Origin: Treponema sp. JC4
Lineage (GTDB): Bacteria > Spirochaetota > Spirochaetia > Treponematales > Treponemataceae
Assembly (NCBI RefSeq): GCF_000260795.1
Contig: NZ_AJGU01000011.1
Location: 1-64,000, forward strand
Direction: 5' to 3'
DNA: 64,000 bases
The notes below the pieces were generated by a model. It searched no databases. It saw only the letters and a list, made by a program, of their open reading frames with translations, and was not told the DNA's origin. This document shows positions 8,704 through 16,722 of the stretch, piece by piece (position 1 is the stretch's first letter; the number at the start of each line of letters is the position of its first letter). Made by a program: the position numbers and the translations under genes.

Positions 8704-9597
8704 ATGAAAATTAATCGACATAAAAAATACGGAACTGCAATTTACATGTCTATATTTTGTGCTTTGATGGCATTTTCAGCAGGCTCCTGCGGTTTTTTAC
8801 CAGAAAATGAAGAAGAAACAGAAACAGTGTCAGTAGGTAAGGGTTCAGAAATTGTTCAGGAAATAAATTTTGGTAGCGGCGGAAGTATGAAACTGGTATG
8901 GAGCGATGAATTTGATTATTCAGGAGTTCCAGACACTTCTAAGTGGAAGTATCAGACTGGTAAAAGTGGCTGGGGTAATAACGAATTACAGAATTACATT
9001 GACAACACTACCGAAGCTAAAACCGCAGTGGTTGAAGATGGCGTACTTAAAATCAAGGCATATAAAGAAAACGGCGAGTGGAAAAGTGCCCGCATGAATT
9101 CAAAACAGAGCTGGACATACGGCTTTATTGAAGCCCGCATGAAGATTACAGATAAAAAAGGCGCATGGCCTGCCTTCTGGATGATGCCACAGGATAGCGT
9201 TTATGGTAGCTGGCCTAAGAGTGGCGAGATTGACATCATGGAAAACGCTCCTTCAACACAGGGACAGGGTAGAGTATTCTCTTCACTTCATGCAGAGGGT
9301 CATTACGGTGCAACTCCTAAGAGTATCGGTAAAAAAGTAATTGATAACCTGGCTAATGACTGGCATTCAATTGCCGTAAAGTGGGATTCTGAAAAGATTA
9401 CTGCTTATTACGATGGAGTTGAACAGAAGTCTTATTACAACAATGGAAAGGGATATGTTGACTGGCCTTATGACCAGGACTTTTACATAATTTTGAATCT
9501 TGCAATTGGCGGAAACCTTGGCGGTACTTCGGATGCAGCTTCTCTGGCTTCAAGCGGGGCAGAATTCTTAATCGATTATGTAAGGGTTTATCAGTAA
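8704..9597 (+). CDS. GH16 beta-glucanase lipoprotein (laminarinase-like)
   Basis: A 297-aa lipoprotein (lipobox SAGSC near residue 29) with a complete GH16 domain from about residue 60 to the end. The catalytic motif is GEIDIMENAP, the ExDxxE form in which the first Glu is nucleophile and the last Glu acid/base. Other family features are KLVWSDEFDYSG, GAWPAFWMMP, YGFIEARMKI and the C-terminal FLIDYVRVYQ. The sequence type is that of bacterial endo-beta-1,3-glucanases, though beta-1,3-1,4-glucanase activity is possible. It should cut polymer at the cell surface for the importer encoded upstream. Confidence 0.93.
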   Translation: MKINRHKKYGTAIYMSIFCALMAFSAGSCGFLPENEEETETVSVGKGSEIVQEINFGSGGSMKLVWSDEFDYSGVPDTSKWKYQTGKSGWGNNELQNYIDNTTEAKTAVVEDGVLKIKAYKENGEWKSARMNSKQSWTYGFIEARMKITDKKGAWPAFWMMPQDSVYGSWPKSGEIDIMENAPSTQGQGRVFSSLHAEGHYGATPKSIGKKVIDNLANDWHSIAVKWDSEKITAYYDGVEQKSYYNNGKGYVDWPYDQDFYIILNLAIGGNLGGTSDAASLASSGAEFLIDYVRVYQ

Positions 9598-9628
9598 TTA
9601 AAAAAGGCAAACAAAAGAGGAAAAAACT

Positions 9629-12600
9629 ATGAAAAAAAAGCTGATTGCGTTAGCTGCTTTTGCATCTCTGGGTCTTACTTCTCTTTTTGCAAAAGTTGAA
9701 GTTAAAAAAGATGCCAAAGGCTGGCGAATGTTCGACGACGGTAAAGAAGTCGAAGTAAAGGGTATTACCTGGAGTAATACCCCAATTGGAAAAGATTACA
9801 ACTACAGTTTGTGGAGAATGGAAGATGAATTCATTTATGCCACACTGGAAACAGATATGCCAATGCTCAAGGCAATGGGTGTAAACGTTATCCGAAGTTT
9901 TGACGATGTTCCTCCAAAATGGGTTGAATACATCTACGACAAATACGGAATTTATACTCTTATCAACAACCTTATGGGCCGCTACGGAGTAACTGTAAAA
10001 GGAAAGTGGACTTTCCCTACAGATTACCAGAACGAAGACACACGCGAAACTTTGATTGAAATGGCTCGTTCTACTGCAGAAAAGTACAAAAATGTTCGCG
10101 GTCTTCTTTTCTACATGCTTGGAAACGAATCAAACTACGGTCTTGAATGGTCGAGCACAGAAATTGAAAACCTTCCTGTTGGTGAACAGCACCGTGCTAA
10201 AGCAAAATACCTTTACACTATGTTTGAAGAAGCTATGAAGGTAATGCACGAGGTTGACCCAAATCACCCGGTTGGAATTGTAAACGGTGATGTTCAGTAC
10301 ATCGATTTGATTGCAGAACTTTGTCCTTCTCTTGATATCTTTGGTTCAAACGTTTACCGCGGATGGAAATTCTACGATGCCTTCTATGAAGACGTTCAGA
10401 CAAAACTTGATAAACCTGCCGTTTTCACAGAATGTGGTGCAGATGCATTTAATGCCCGCACTCAGAAGGAAGATCAGTGGGCTCAGCTTCAGTATTACAA
10501 GAGCCAGTGGGAAGAAGTTTACCAGGAATCATACGGAAAGGGACGTCATCAGAATGTTCTGGGTGCCTTCCTTTTTGAATGGATTGATGAATGGTGGAAA
10601 GTATATCAGTGGAAAGAAATTGATATTCACAACACAAACGCAAGCTGGTCAAATTCAGGTTATTCCCTTGACTGGAAAGATGGTTTGAACAACATGAATG
10701 AGGAGTGGTTTGGTCTTTGCGCAATCAGTACAGAAACTGTAAACGGCGTAAATAAGCGCGTGCCTCGTGCAGTTTACTATTTCTTCTGCGATTTGTGGAA
10801 ACATTCTTTCTATAATTCAACAAATGCAGAAATTGAAGATTTCTTTAAAAATCTTGATGAATCACTCTATCTTGCCCGTGGTAATGCTGACTCAATTCGT
10901 GAAGACATTACTCAGAACAAGGCCTTCAGAGTTAAATCACTTGAGGTTTCTACTCAGTATACAATTCCAGTATTCCTCAACTATCTGGAAAGCGATATTA
11001 AAGACGGTAAGAACTGGCATGATTCACTCCGCTATCCAAACGGATTTTATGGAGACAGCAAATATGCAGATTACAGTGACCCGACTATAAAAAACGGAGA
11101 CAAACATGCAGAAGCTGTAGAAAACAAACCTACCTTCCAGGCAGAGGCTACACTTGCTGTAGAAATGAATCCTGTTGAAAATGTAAAGGGTTCTGCTACA
11201 TTTAAGGCCTTTACTGGTGAACCTTATGGCCGTCTTCACGACCACTGGCTCCGCTATTATGATAAAGTTCCTTATGGCGACAGTGTTTACGACCACAAAA
11301 AATACTTTGATTTTTATGCCGCTGACGCTTCATATCAGGGAAAATACTTTGACCTTAACGGTTATTACCACACAGGTCATGCAAGCTATGCAGATTCTGG
11401 TGATATCTTCAATATTACTCAGGATGCTTTTGATATCATAGGTTATGACACAAACGGCGACAAAGCTCCGATTGCAGCAGAATTCGTAGGAAAACAGTTC
11501 TTGAGCGGACTTAAAGTAATCGGTGGACCTGAGATTTATGGTTATGCACGTCCTCAGCTACTTGCAAACTACTACAAAGGCTTCTATACAGGAATGAACT
11601 GGCTCACCTGGATTAACTTTGGCGGAATTTACACAGAAGAATTCGGACAGAGCGAACGTCAGGAAAAAGAACCTAAAAACGCTTACGGTAGCGGAAGAAA
11701 GGCTTCTCTTTACGGAGAATTCTACTTCAACAAATATGCTGCCCTTAAGCTTGGTATTCTTCACGCTGGTAATGAAAAGCTTGGTGCAGATTATACATCT
11801 AAAAACGGAAAACCAAAGAAGATTGAAGCCCTTGATACTTTGGGTGGCTATGTATCGCTTTCTACAGGTTTGATTCCCTACACAAATATTTATGTAAACG
11901 GAATTTATCGTGGTCTTGTTGCAGATACAAACCCTGCCGGAGTTTACAGCGGACTCTTTACAGGGGACTCTGGTGCTGGAAACAGAATTGAAATTCAGAC
12001 TGGCTTTGACTTTGCTTACGGTCCATTCTCTTTCAAACCTATTTTCAGAATGCGTGCCCCAATTGAAGGACCAACTGGAGACAGAAGCATTGTTGCAGGA
12101 GATCCTTTCTATGTAGGACAAGGTAACCGCAAATCTATGGAAATTGAAGCTGTATTCACCTTCGATCCAGAGGGAGGTACATACTTCCACAACTGGGATA
12201 ACAACGAAACAGAAAATTCTTTGATTGCTTGTTCCCTCACAGGACTTTACAAGTTCTTTGCAGATGAAACAGACCTTCTTCCTTACAAGGATAACCAGGG
12301 TAATGTTACTCAGCGTAATGACGGAACCTGGGCAAGAGGTGATAACTGGGTTGCTTACAATAACATGCCTCTTCAGAGAAATCTCTGGAGACTTGGAGCA
12401 CGCCTTGTTACAAACCCTACAAATAACTTAAGAATTATTACTACTTTGAATGTAGGTCACCTTGCACCATCAGTTACTTACTACGGAGATCCAGACAACA
12501 TCACTTTCTATGGTGGTTCTCTTGCCCTCCGTTACAAGCATCTGATTACAAGTGCAAGTGCAACAATCAACGGCTGGGGCCCAGAAGGCTGGATGAGCGA

Positions 12601-12835
12601 ACAGAACTGGACATATCCTCTCCAGTACAGCTTTGACATTGCTTACGGCTTTAAGAAACCTTCCTTCCTTGATACTAAGAACCGCATTGGTTTGAAGATT
12701 CTTGGAACTAACTTTGGTAAGTACAGTCAGGATTCTTACGGTGCACTTCCATATGCTTATCACAAAACAGCAACTGCTTCTCTTGATGGAGCAAAATATA
12801 TGGAAGTTACAGCATATCTGAATGTTGGACTTTAA
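9629..12835 (+). CDS. Clan-A-like glycoside hydrolase fused to an outer-membrane beta-barrel-like domain
   Basis: A 1068-aa exported protein with a Sec signal peptide (MKKKLIALAAFASLGLTSLFA). Residues about 25-410 look like a (beta/alpha)8 glycosidase of the GH2/GH5 clan: KGITWSNTPIG, LKAMGVNVIRSF, a candidate acid/base in FYMLGNESNYG and a candidate nucleophile in KPAVFTECGADAF. Residues about 520-1068 are different: alternating amphipathic, aromatic- and glycine-rich strands ending in YMEVTAYLNVGL, the type of C-terminus that outer-membrane barrels have. This suggests an enzyme tethered to, or feeding, its own pore. I cannot assign the GH family. It sits between GH16 and GH128 genes, so a beta-1,3-glucan target is probable. 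Confidence 0.7.
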   Translation: MKKKLIALAAFASLGLTSLFAKVEVKKDAKGWRMFDDGKEVEVKGITWSNTPIGKDYNYSLWRMEDEFIYATLETDMPMLKAMGVNVIRSFDDVPPKWVEYIYDKYGIYTLINNLMGRYGVTVKGKWTFPTDYQNEDTRETLIEMARSTAEKYKNVRGLLFYMLGNESNYGLEWSSTEIENLPVGEQHRAKAKYLYTMFEEAMKVMHEVDPNHPVGIVNGDVQYIDLIAELCPSLDIFGSNVYRGWKFYDAFYEDVQTKLDKPAVFTECGADAFNARTQKEDQWAQLQYYKSQWEEVYQESYGKGRHQNVLGAFLFEWIDEWWKVYQWKEIDIHNTNASWSNSGYSLDWKDGLNNMNEEWFGLCAISTETVNGVNKRVPRAVYYFFCDLWKHSFYNSTNAEIEDFFKNLDESLYLARGNADSIREDITQNKAFRVKSLEVSTQYTIPVFLNYLESDIKDGKNWHDSLRYPNGFYGDSKYADYSDPTIKNGDKHAEAVENKPTFQAEATLAVEMNPVENVKGSATFKAFTGEPYGRLHDHWLRYYDKVPYGDSVYDHKKYFDFYAADASYQGKYFDLNGYYHTGHASYADSGDIFNITQDAFDIIGYDTNGDKAPIAAEFVGKQFLSGLKVIGGPEIYGYARPQLLANYYKGFYTGMNWLTWINFGGIYTEEFGQSERQEKEPKNAYGSGRKASLYGEFYFNKYAALKLGILHAGNEKLGADYTSKNGKPKKIEALDTLGGYVSLSTGLIPYTNIYVNGIYRGLVADTNPAGVYSGLFTGDSGAGNRIEIQTGFDFAYGPFSFKPIFRMRAPIEGPTGDRSIVAGDPFYVGQGNRKSMEIEAVFTFDPEGGTYFHNWDNNETENSLIACSLTGLYKFFADETDLLPYKDNQGNVTQRNDGTWARGDNWVAYNNMPLQRNLWRLGARLVTNPTNNLRIITTLNVGHLAPSVTYYGDPDNITFYGGSLALRYKHLITSASATINGWGPEGWMSEQNWTYPLQYSFDIAYGFKKPSFLDTKNRIGLKILGTNFGKYSQDSYGALPYAYHKTATASLDGAKYMEVTAYLNVGL

Positions 12836-12845
12836 GTAAAAATCG

Positions 12846-12865
12846 GCGGGCTCTTAAGAGCCTGC
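12846..12865 (+). terminator. Intercistronic hairpin before the 225-aa lipoprotein
   Basis: GCGGGCTCTT and AAGAGCCTGC are complementary with one G-U pair. As at 8660, the hairpin is followed at once by TTACACAGGAG, the ribosome site of the next gene, and lacks a U-run. A processing or stabilising element is more likely than a true terminator. Confidence 0.45.
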
Positions 12866-12886
12866 TTACACAGGAGTAAAAAAACT

Positions 12887-13564
12887 ATGAAAATCGTTAA
12901 AAAATTGATGACAGGGGCACTTATTGCTCTTAGCGCATTAGCTTTCGTTGCCTGCTCAATGGAAGCTGAAAGTAACGACGGTTCTAAAGCAGCTACTCGC
13001 CTTGAACAGGGATATAAAGAACCTCCGAAACAGGGGACTGGTGGCAATATTGATAATCCTGACGGAGGAGCAACTTCTCAGAAATTCTGGGCTGGTTATG
13101 CGCCATTTGTTGGAATTCAGGTTTGGGGACCATCTGAAGGCTGGGGACAGGCTCCTGTAATTGACTTAGATGCAGGAACAATTACTGCAGAAGCTGCAAG
13201 TCCTGCTGTTATGTTCCCTGTATTTGGTGGTTATGATGAAACTGGTGCAGCTGTTATCGGTTCTTATGACTGTTCAAAAATAAAAAAGATTGAGTTTGAT
13301 GTTAAGGCTAGCAAGGCTGGTGGAACTATGACATTTGCATCTTACATTTCTGGTGGTGAAGTAAAGCATGCAGATGGTGTAGCTCTTTCTACAGAGTTTG
13401 AAAGAAAATCTTATACAATCTCTTCAGGTTCTGATGATGTTGAAATTCTTTTCTATTTCAATCTTTCTATACCTTCAAAAGGCTATACAGTAACTGTAAA
13501 TAATATTGCCTTCTATGACGCAGATGGAAAGCAGGTTACAGATATTCCGTTTAATGTATATTAA
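12887..13564 (+). CDS. Small lipoprotein, carbohydrate-binding-like
   Basis: A 225-aa lipoprotein with lipobox FVACS near residue 23, a low-complexity linker (to about residue 60) and a single predicted beta-sandwich. The core contains WAGYAPFVGIQVWGPSEGWGQAP and ends with VTVNNIAFYDADGKQV (strand excerpts). The ending is shared with the 192-aa secreted protein at 15091 (LKNVSFYDAKGNE), and both have an IQ(V/I)W aromatic patch plus an ITV/ITA strand followed by a KKIEFDVKAS or AEVRFDAKAS strand. Such a module resembles CBM jelly rolls. Its place among glucanases suggests beta-glucan binding at the cell surface. No known family is recognised with certainty. Confidence 0.7.
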   Translation: MKIVKKLMTGALIALSALAFVACSMEAESNDGSKAATRLEQGYKEPPKQGTGGNIDNPDGGATSQKFWAGYAPFVGIQVWGPSEGWGQAPVIDLDAGTITAEAASPAVMFPVFGGYDETGAAVIGSYDCSKIKKIEFDVKASKAGGTMTFASYISGGEVKHADGVALSTEFERKSYTISSGSDDVEILFYFNLSIPSKGYTVTVNNIAFYDADGKQVTDIPFNVY

Positions 13565-13601
13565 TTAAAAATACAATAAATTAAGAATCCCTTTTTTTAC
13601 C

Positions 13602-13643
13602 GCACCGTCTGAGATTCCTCCTTTACTCAGACGGTGCTTTTTC
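13602..13643 (+). terminator. Strong rho-independent terminator of the importer/GH operon
   Basis: GCACCGTCTGAG (13602-13613) pairs perfectly with CTCAGACGGTGC (13626-13637), giving a 12-bp GC-rich stem, followed by TTTTTC. It ends the operon that begins at 5073. Confidence 0.92.
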
Positions 13644-13647
13644 TTTC

Positions 13648-13710
13648 CCGAAAATCCCACACCTTTCTAAACTTTGGCTCACTATCCTTTTTCTCAACCT
13701 GTTTTATACT
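13648..13710 (+). promoter_or_regulatory. GH128 promoter: conserved box, TATACT, leaderless start
   Basis: CCGAAAATCCCACACC begins the conserved glucan-locus box and is followed 57 bp later by TATACT (13705-13710). Only six bases separate this -10 from the ATG at 13717 and no ribosome site is present, so the mRNA probably starts at the initiation codon. Confidence 0.6.
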
Positions 13711-13716
13711 CAAGTT

Positions 13717-15069
13717 ATGAAAAAGAAACTATATATTAAAAAAATAATTGTTGTATCGGCCTTCCTTTCCTGCTTTATGGCAGTGCAGGGGCAGACGCTA
13801 AAGACAAAACGAGGACTTTGTTATAACGACCTTAATTCAGCAGAACTTTCTCAGTTAAAAAAGAGTCAGGTTAGCTGGGGTTATAACTGGGCAGCTTCAG
13901 AAGAAAACCCGGATATTGGCGGAGAAGACTTTTCTTTTATGCCCATGATCTGGGGTGCCGGTAAAGACTTTGAAGATATGTATTCCCGGGCAGAAGCCTA
14001 TCTTGCCAGCCATCCAGAAGCAGAATTTCTTCTTGGCTTTAATGAGCCAATGATGAAAAACAATTATGGTGGCTGCGACCTTACTCCGGGGGAAGCTGCA
14101 GTTTTATGGCTTCGCCTTGAAAATCTTGCAGAAAAATACAAGGTTGCCTTGGTTTCTCCGGCCCTTACCTGGGGCTTTGAACCACTTACAGGAGACGGAA
14201 AAATCTATGGTGCTCCAGAAGAATGGATGAATGCCTGGATTTCTGAATTCAAAACTCTTTACGGCCGCGAACCTCGCTTTGATTATTTAGCTCTTCACAG
14301 CTATATGGACTATCCGAGTGCGGTAACCTGGTTCTGTAATTTTTATTCAGACTATTTTAAAAAGCCAGTATTACTGACAGAATTTTGTGCCTGGGATTCA
14401 GACCAGAATCAGACTCCCCACAAAAGCCTGGAAGGACAGATTTCTTCTATGACACAGAAAGTAGAAGCTCTGGAAGCAAATCCAAATGTTGCAGGTTATG
14501 CCTGGTTTATGAGTCACGCAGAGGTTTCAAAAGTTCCTTTTAATTCTATTTTCCTTGCAAAAGGGGTAGACGGTTCTCTTACAGAGCTTGGAAAAATCTA
14601 TCTTCAGCAGAGCCGTCTTGATAAAAGCCGCTGGTTTACTGCGGGGGAAAGAATTCCTGCCTACTGCTATGTTTCTTCCAGCAATTACAACACGACCGTA
14701 GGGGAAAAAGGTGAAGATGGCGTGCGTTTTAATACGCCGCTTGGCATTGCCGTAAACACAGACAAAAAAACGGAAAAGACAATTCCTCTTGAAATCGGCG
14801 ATTTTACTTCCCGACGTTTTGCAGACTATCAGCTTCGTATAGAGGAGTCTAAAACATATAAACTTACTCTTCGCTATCAGACAGATAAGGAACAGCAGTT
14901 TTTTGTAAATGCAGATGGAAAAGAAATACTTCATTCGGTTTTAGTCCCTGCAAAAAAATGGACTGAGGCTAGTTTTAATATTCAGCTTGAAGAAGGGGAG
15001 CATATTCTCCAGCTTAAAAGTCTTGGAAACGCAAAATCAGTAAAAATAGTCAGCTTTTTGCTGAAATAA
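13717..15069 (+). CDS. GH128 endo-beta-1,3-glucanase with C-terminal binding-like domain
   Basis: A 450-aa secreted enzyme. The signal peptide ends near VQGQT. Residues about 28-300 form a GH128 (glycosyl hydrolase catalytic core) domain: KRGLCYNDL, a VSWGYNWA strand, FLLGFNEPMMK (acid/base Glu), FDYLALHSYMD and PVLLTEFCAWD (nucleophile Glu), then GYAWFMSHAE. The remaining 150 residues form a beta-rich domain with a CBM6-like outline (QLRIEESKTYKLTLRYQT, EGEHILQLKSLG). A second GH128 lies at 15679. The start appears leaderless. Role: cleavage of beta-1,3-glucan outside the cell. Confidence 0.92.
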   Translation: MKKKLYIKKIIVVSAFLSCFMAVQGQTLKTKRGLCYNDLNSAELSQLKKSQVSWGYNWAASEENPDIGGEDFSFMPMIWGAGKDFEDMYSRAEAYLASHPEAEFLLGFNEPMMKNNYGGCDLTPGEAAVLWLRLENLAEKYKVALVSPALTWGFEPLTGDGKIYGAPEEWMNAWISEFKTLYGREPRFDYLALHSYMDYPSAVTWFCNFYSDYFKKPVLLTEFCAWDSDQNQTPHKSLEGQISSMTQKVEALEANPNVAGYAWFMSHAEVSKVPFNSIFLAKGVDGSLTELGKIYLQQSRLDKSRWFTAGERIPAYCYVSSSNYNTTVGEKGEDGVRFNTPLGIAVNTDKKTEKTIPLEIGDFTSRRFADYQLRIEESKTYKLTLRYQTDKEQQFFVNADGKEILHSVLVPAKKWTEASFNIQLEEGEHILQLKSLGNAKSVKIVSFLLK

Positions 15070-15090
15070 AGATTCTTCAGGAGGATAAAT

Positions 15091-15669
15091 ATGAAACTTT
15101 CACTAATTAAAAAAATCACAACTTTATTTTTTACCGCTCTTCTGGCAGCCGGAACTCTTTCTGCAAAGGTAAACAAAATTACTTATAAGCCGTCAGAAAA
15201 AGGTGTAGAAAATGCAAAACTTTTTAAAAGTTTTGGCGGCTGCGGAGTTCAAATCTGGCAGGATGAATGGAACGACCACGACATGACTTTTTCACTTGAT
15301 TACGCAAGCGGAACAATTACAGTTGGAAGTGTCGGCTGGTGGGGCGGGGCATTCGGCTCTTATGATAATGGCAAAGATAACGGCGGTACCTTTGATCTTT
15401 CAAAAGTAGCGGAAGTACGTTTTGATGCAAAGGCTTCAACTTACGGAACAGTTTATTTTAATATTGATAATAACAATAAGAATGAACTTGATATCCCTAT
15501 GGAATTCATGTCTTATTCAGTACCTGTAAAAAAGGCCTCTGCTCGTGCAACAAATCTTTTTGTTATTGGCGGCGTGCGCGATTTAAGCGACCCAGGAACA
15601 ACAATCACTCTGAAAAACGTATCTTTTTATGATGCAAAAGGAAATGAAATCATTCCACAGTATAACTAG
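15091..15669 (+). CDS. Small secreted carbohydrate-binding-like protein
   Basis: A 192-aa protein with a Sec signal peptide (cleavage near TLSAKV) and one predicted beta-sandwich. The segments GGCGVQIWQDEWNDHD, GSVGWWGGAFG and LKNVSFYDAKGNE are rich in exposed aromatic residues. It resembles the module of the lipoprotein at 12887 in order of strands and in its ending. The ribosome site is CAGGAGG, and it lies between two GH128 genes in one operon. It is probably a soluble glucan-binding partner. No formal family can be named. Confidence 0.7.
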   Translation: MKLSLIKKITTLFFTALLAAGTLSAKVNKITYKPSEKGVENAKLFKSFGGCGVQIWQDEWNDHDMTFSLDYASGTITVGSVGWWGGAFGSYDNGKDNGGTFDLSKVAEVRFDAKASTYGTVYFNIDNNNKNELDIPMEFMSYSVPVKKASARATNLFVIGGVRDLSDPGTTITLKNVSFYDAKGNEIIPQYN

Positions 15670-15678
15670 GAAAAACAT

Positions 15679-16626
15679 ATGAATATTAAACGCATTTTTG
15701 TAATAGTATTTTCAGTATTTTTTTCGCTTTTTCTATTTTCCTGCAATTTCTTTTCGCCGGAAAGTGAAGAGAAATCAGGTTCTCCTGCTTCTTCTGACCC
15801 AAACGGGAAACGTGGACTCAGCTACAACAGTCTGAACGAAGCAGAAATCAAAGTGCTTTCAAATTCAGATGTCAGCTGGGTTTATAACTGGGCAACTCAT
15901 CCCTCTGCCGCAGAAGATGCCCTTTTCCAGAAATACGGAATTGAATTTATTCCTATGCAGTGGGGACTCTCGAGTACCCAGAGTCTTAGCGAGCTTCGCG
16001 AATATTATACAAAGCACCCGGATTGTAAATATCTTTTGGGTTATAACGAACCAAACCTGGGAGCTGGTGTAGGAGGGTCTGGAATTACTCCTGCTGATGC
16101 CGCGGCTGACTGGAGAAATCTTGAAGACCTTGCCGACGAGTTTAACCTTGAACTTGTGGGACCAGCCCTTCAGTATTCCGGCGAAACTCTTTCTGATGGA
16201 CAAGTTTATGCCACTCCAAAAGCCTGGATGGATGCTTTTATCAGCGAATTCAAAAAACTTTACGGCCGTGAGCCTCGCTATGATTATTTCTGCCTTCACT
16301 GCTATATGAACTGGCCGGGAGCCCAGGAAGGTTACCTTAAAGAGTACTATAACGGTGCTTCTGCCTATAACAAAAAAATCTGGCTTACAGAATTCTGTGC
16401 CTGGGAATACAACAACGGTGGCCAGAATGAAAGCATGTCAGCCCAGACCAGCTCAATGGCTACGAAAGTCGCCTTCATGGACGGCTATGAGGGAGTTGCA
16501 CGCTATGCATGGTTTATGAGCCATGGCTCAGTTTCGGCAATTCCTTATAATTCAATTTTTACTGCAAAAGGTTCAAATGGAACTCTTACAAGTATTGGAA
16601 AGGCTTATCTTAATTATTCAGACTAA
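15679..16626 (+). CDS. GH128 endo-beta-1,3-glucanase lipoprotein
   Basis: A 315-aa lipoprotein (lipobox LFLFSC near residue 22) whose mature part is almost entirely a GH128 domain: KRGLSYNSLNEAE, VSWVYNWATH, YLLGYNEPNLG (acid/base Glu), YDYFCLHCYMNWP and KIWLTEFCAWE (nucleophile Glu), RYAWFMSHGS. It is clearly paralogous to the enzyme at 13717 but is membrane-anchored and lacks the C-terminal binding domain. Together the pair gives a secreted and a cell-surface form of the same activity. Confidence 0.92.
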   Translation: MNIKRIFVIVFSVFFSLFLFSCNFFSPESEEKSGSPASSDPNGKRGLSYNSLNEAEIKVLSNSDVSWVYNWATHPSAAEDALFQKYGIEFIPMQWGLSSTQSLSELREYYTKHPDCKYLLGYNEPNLGAGVGGSGITPADAAADWRNLEDLADEFNLELVGPALQYSGETLSDGQVYATPKAWMDAFISEFKKLYGREPRYDYFCLHCYMNWPGAQEGYLKEYYNGASAYNKKIWLTEFCAWEYNNGGQNESMSAQTSSMATKVAFMDGYEGVARYAWFMSHGSVSAIPYNSIFTAKGSNGTLTSIGKAYLNYSD

Positions 16627-16640
16627 ACCGTAAAAAACAC

Positions 16641-16716
16641 ACAAAAAATCCCCACCTTTCTGAAAAATGACGGCCTACAAAAAAGGGCCGTCACGTGTGA
16701 AAATGATAGTGTGGAG
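16641..16716 (+). promoter_or_regulatory. Conserved glucan-locus box, hairpin and strong ribosome site
   Basis: AAAAAATCCCCACCTTTCTG (16643-16662) matches the box seen at 4990, 13648 and 18813. It is followed by a GACGGCC/GGCCGTC inverted repeat (about 16669-16695) and a weak -10 (GAAAAT at 16699-16704) at nearly the same distance from the box as elsewhere. GGAGG (16712-16716) serves the ATG at 16723. Confidence 0.5.
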
Positions 16717-16722
16717 GATACT

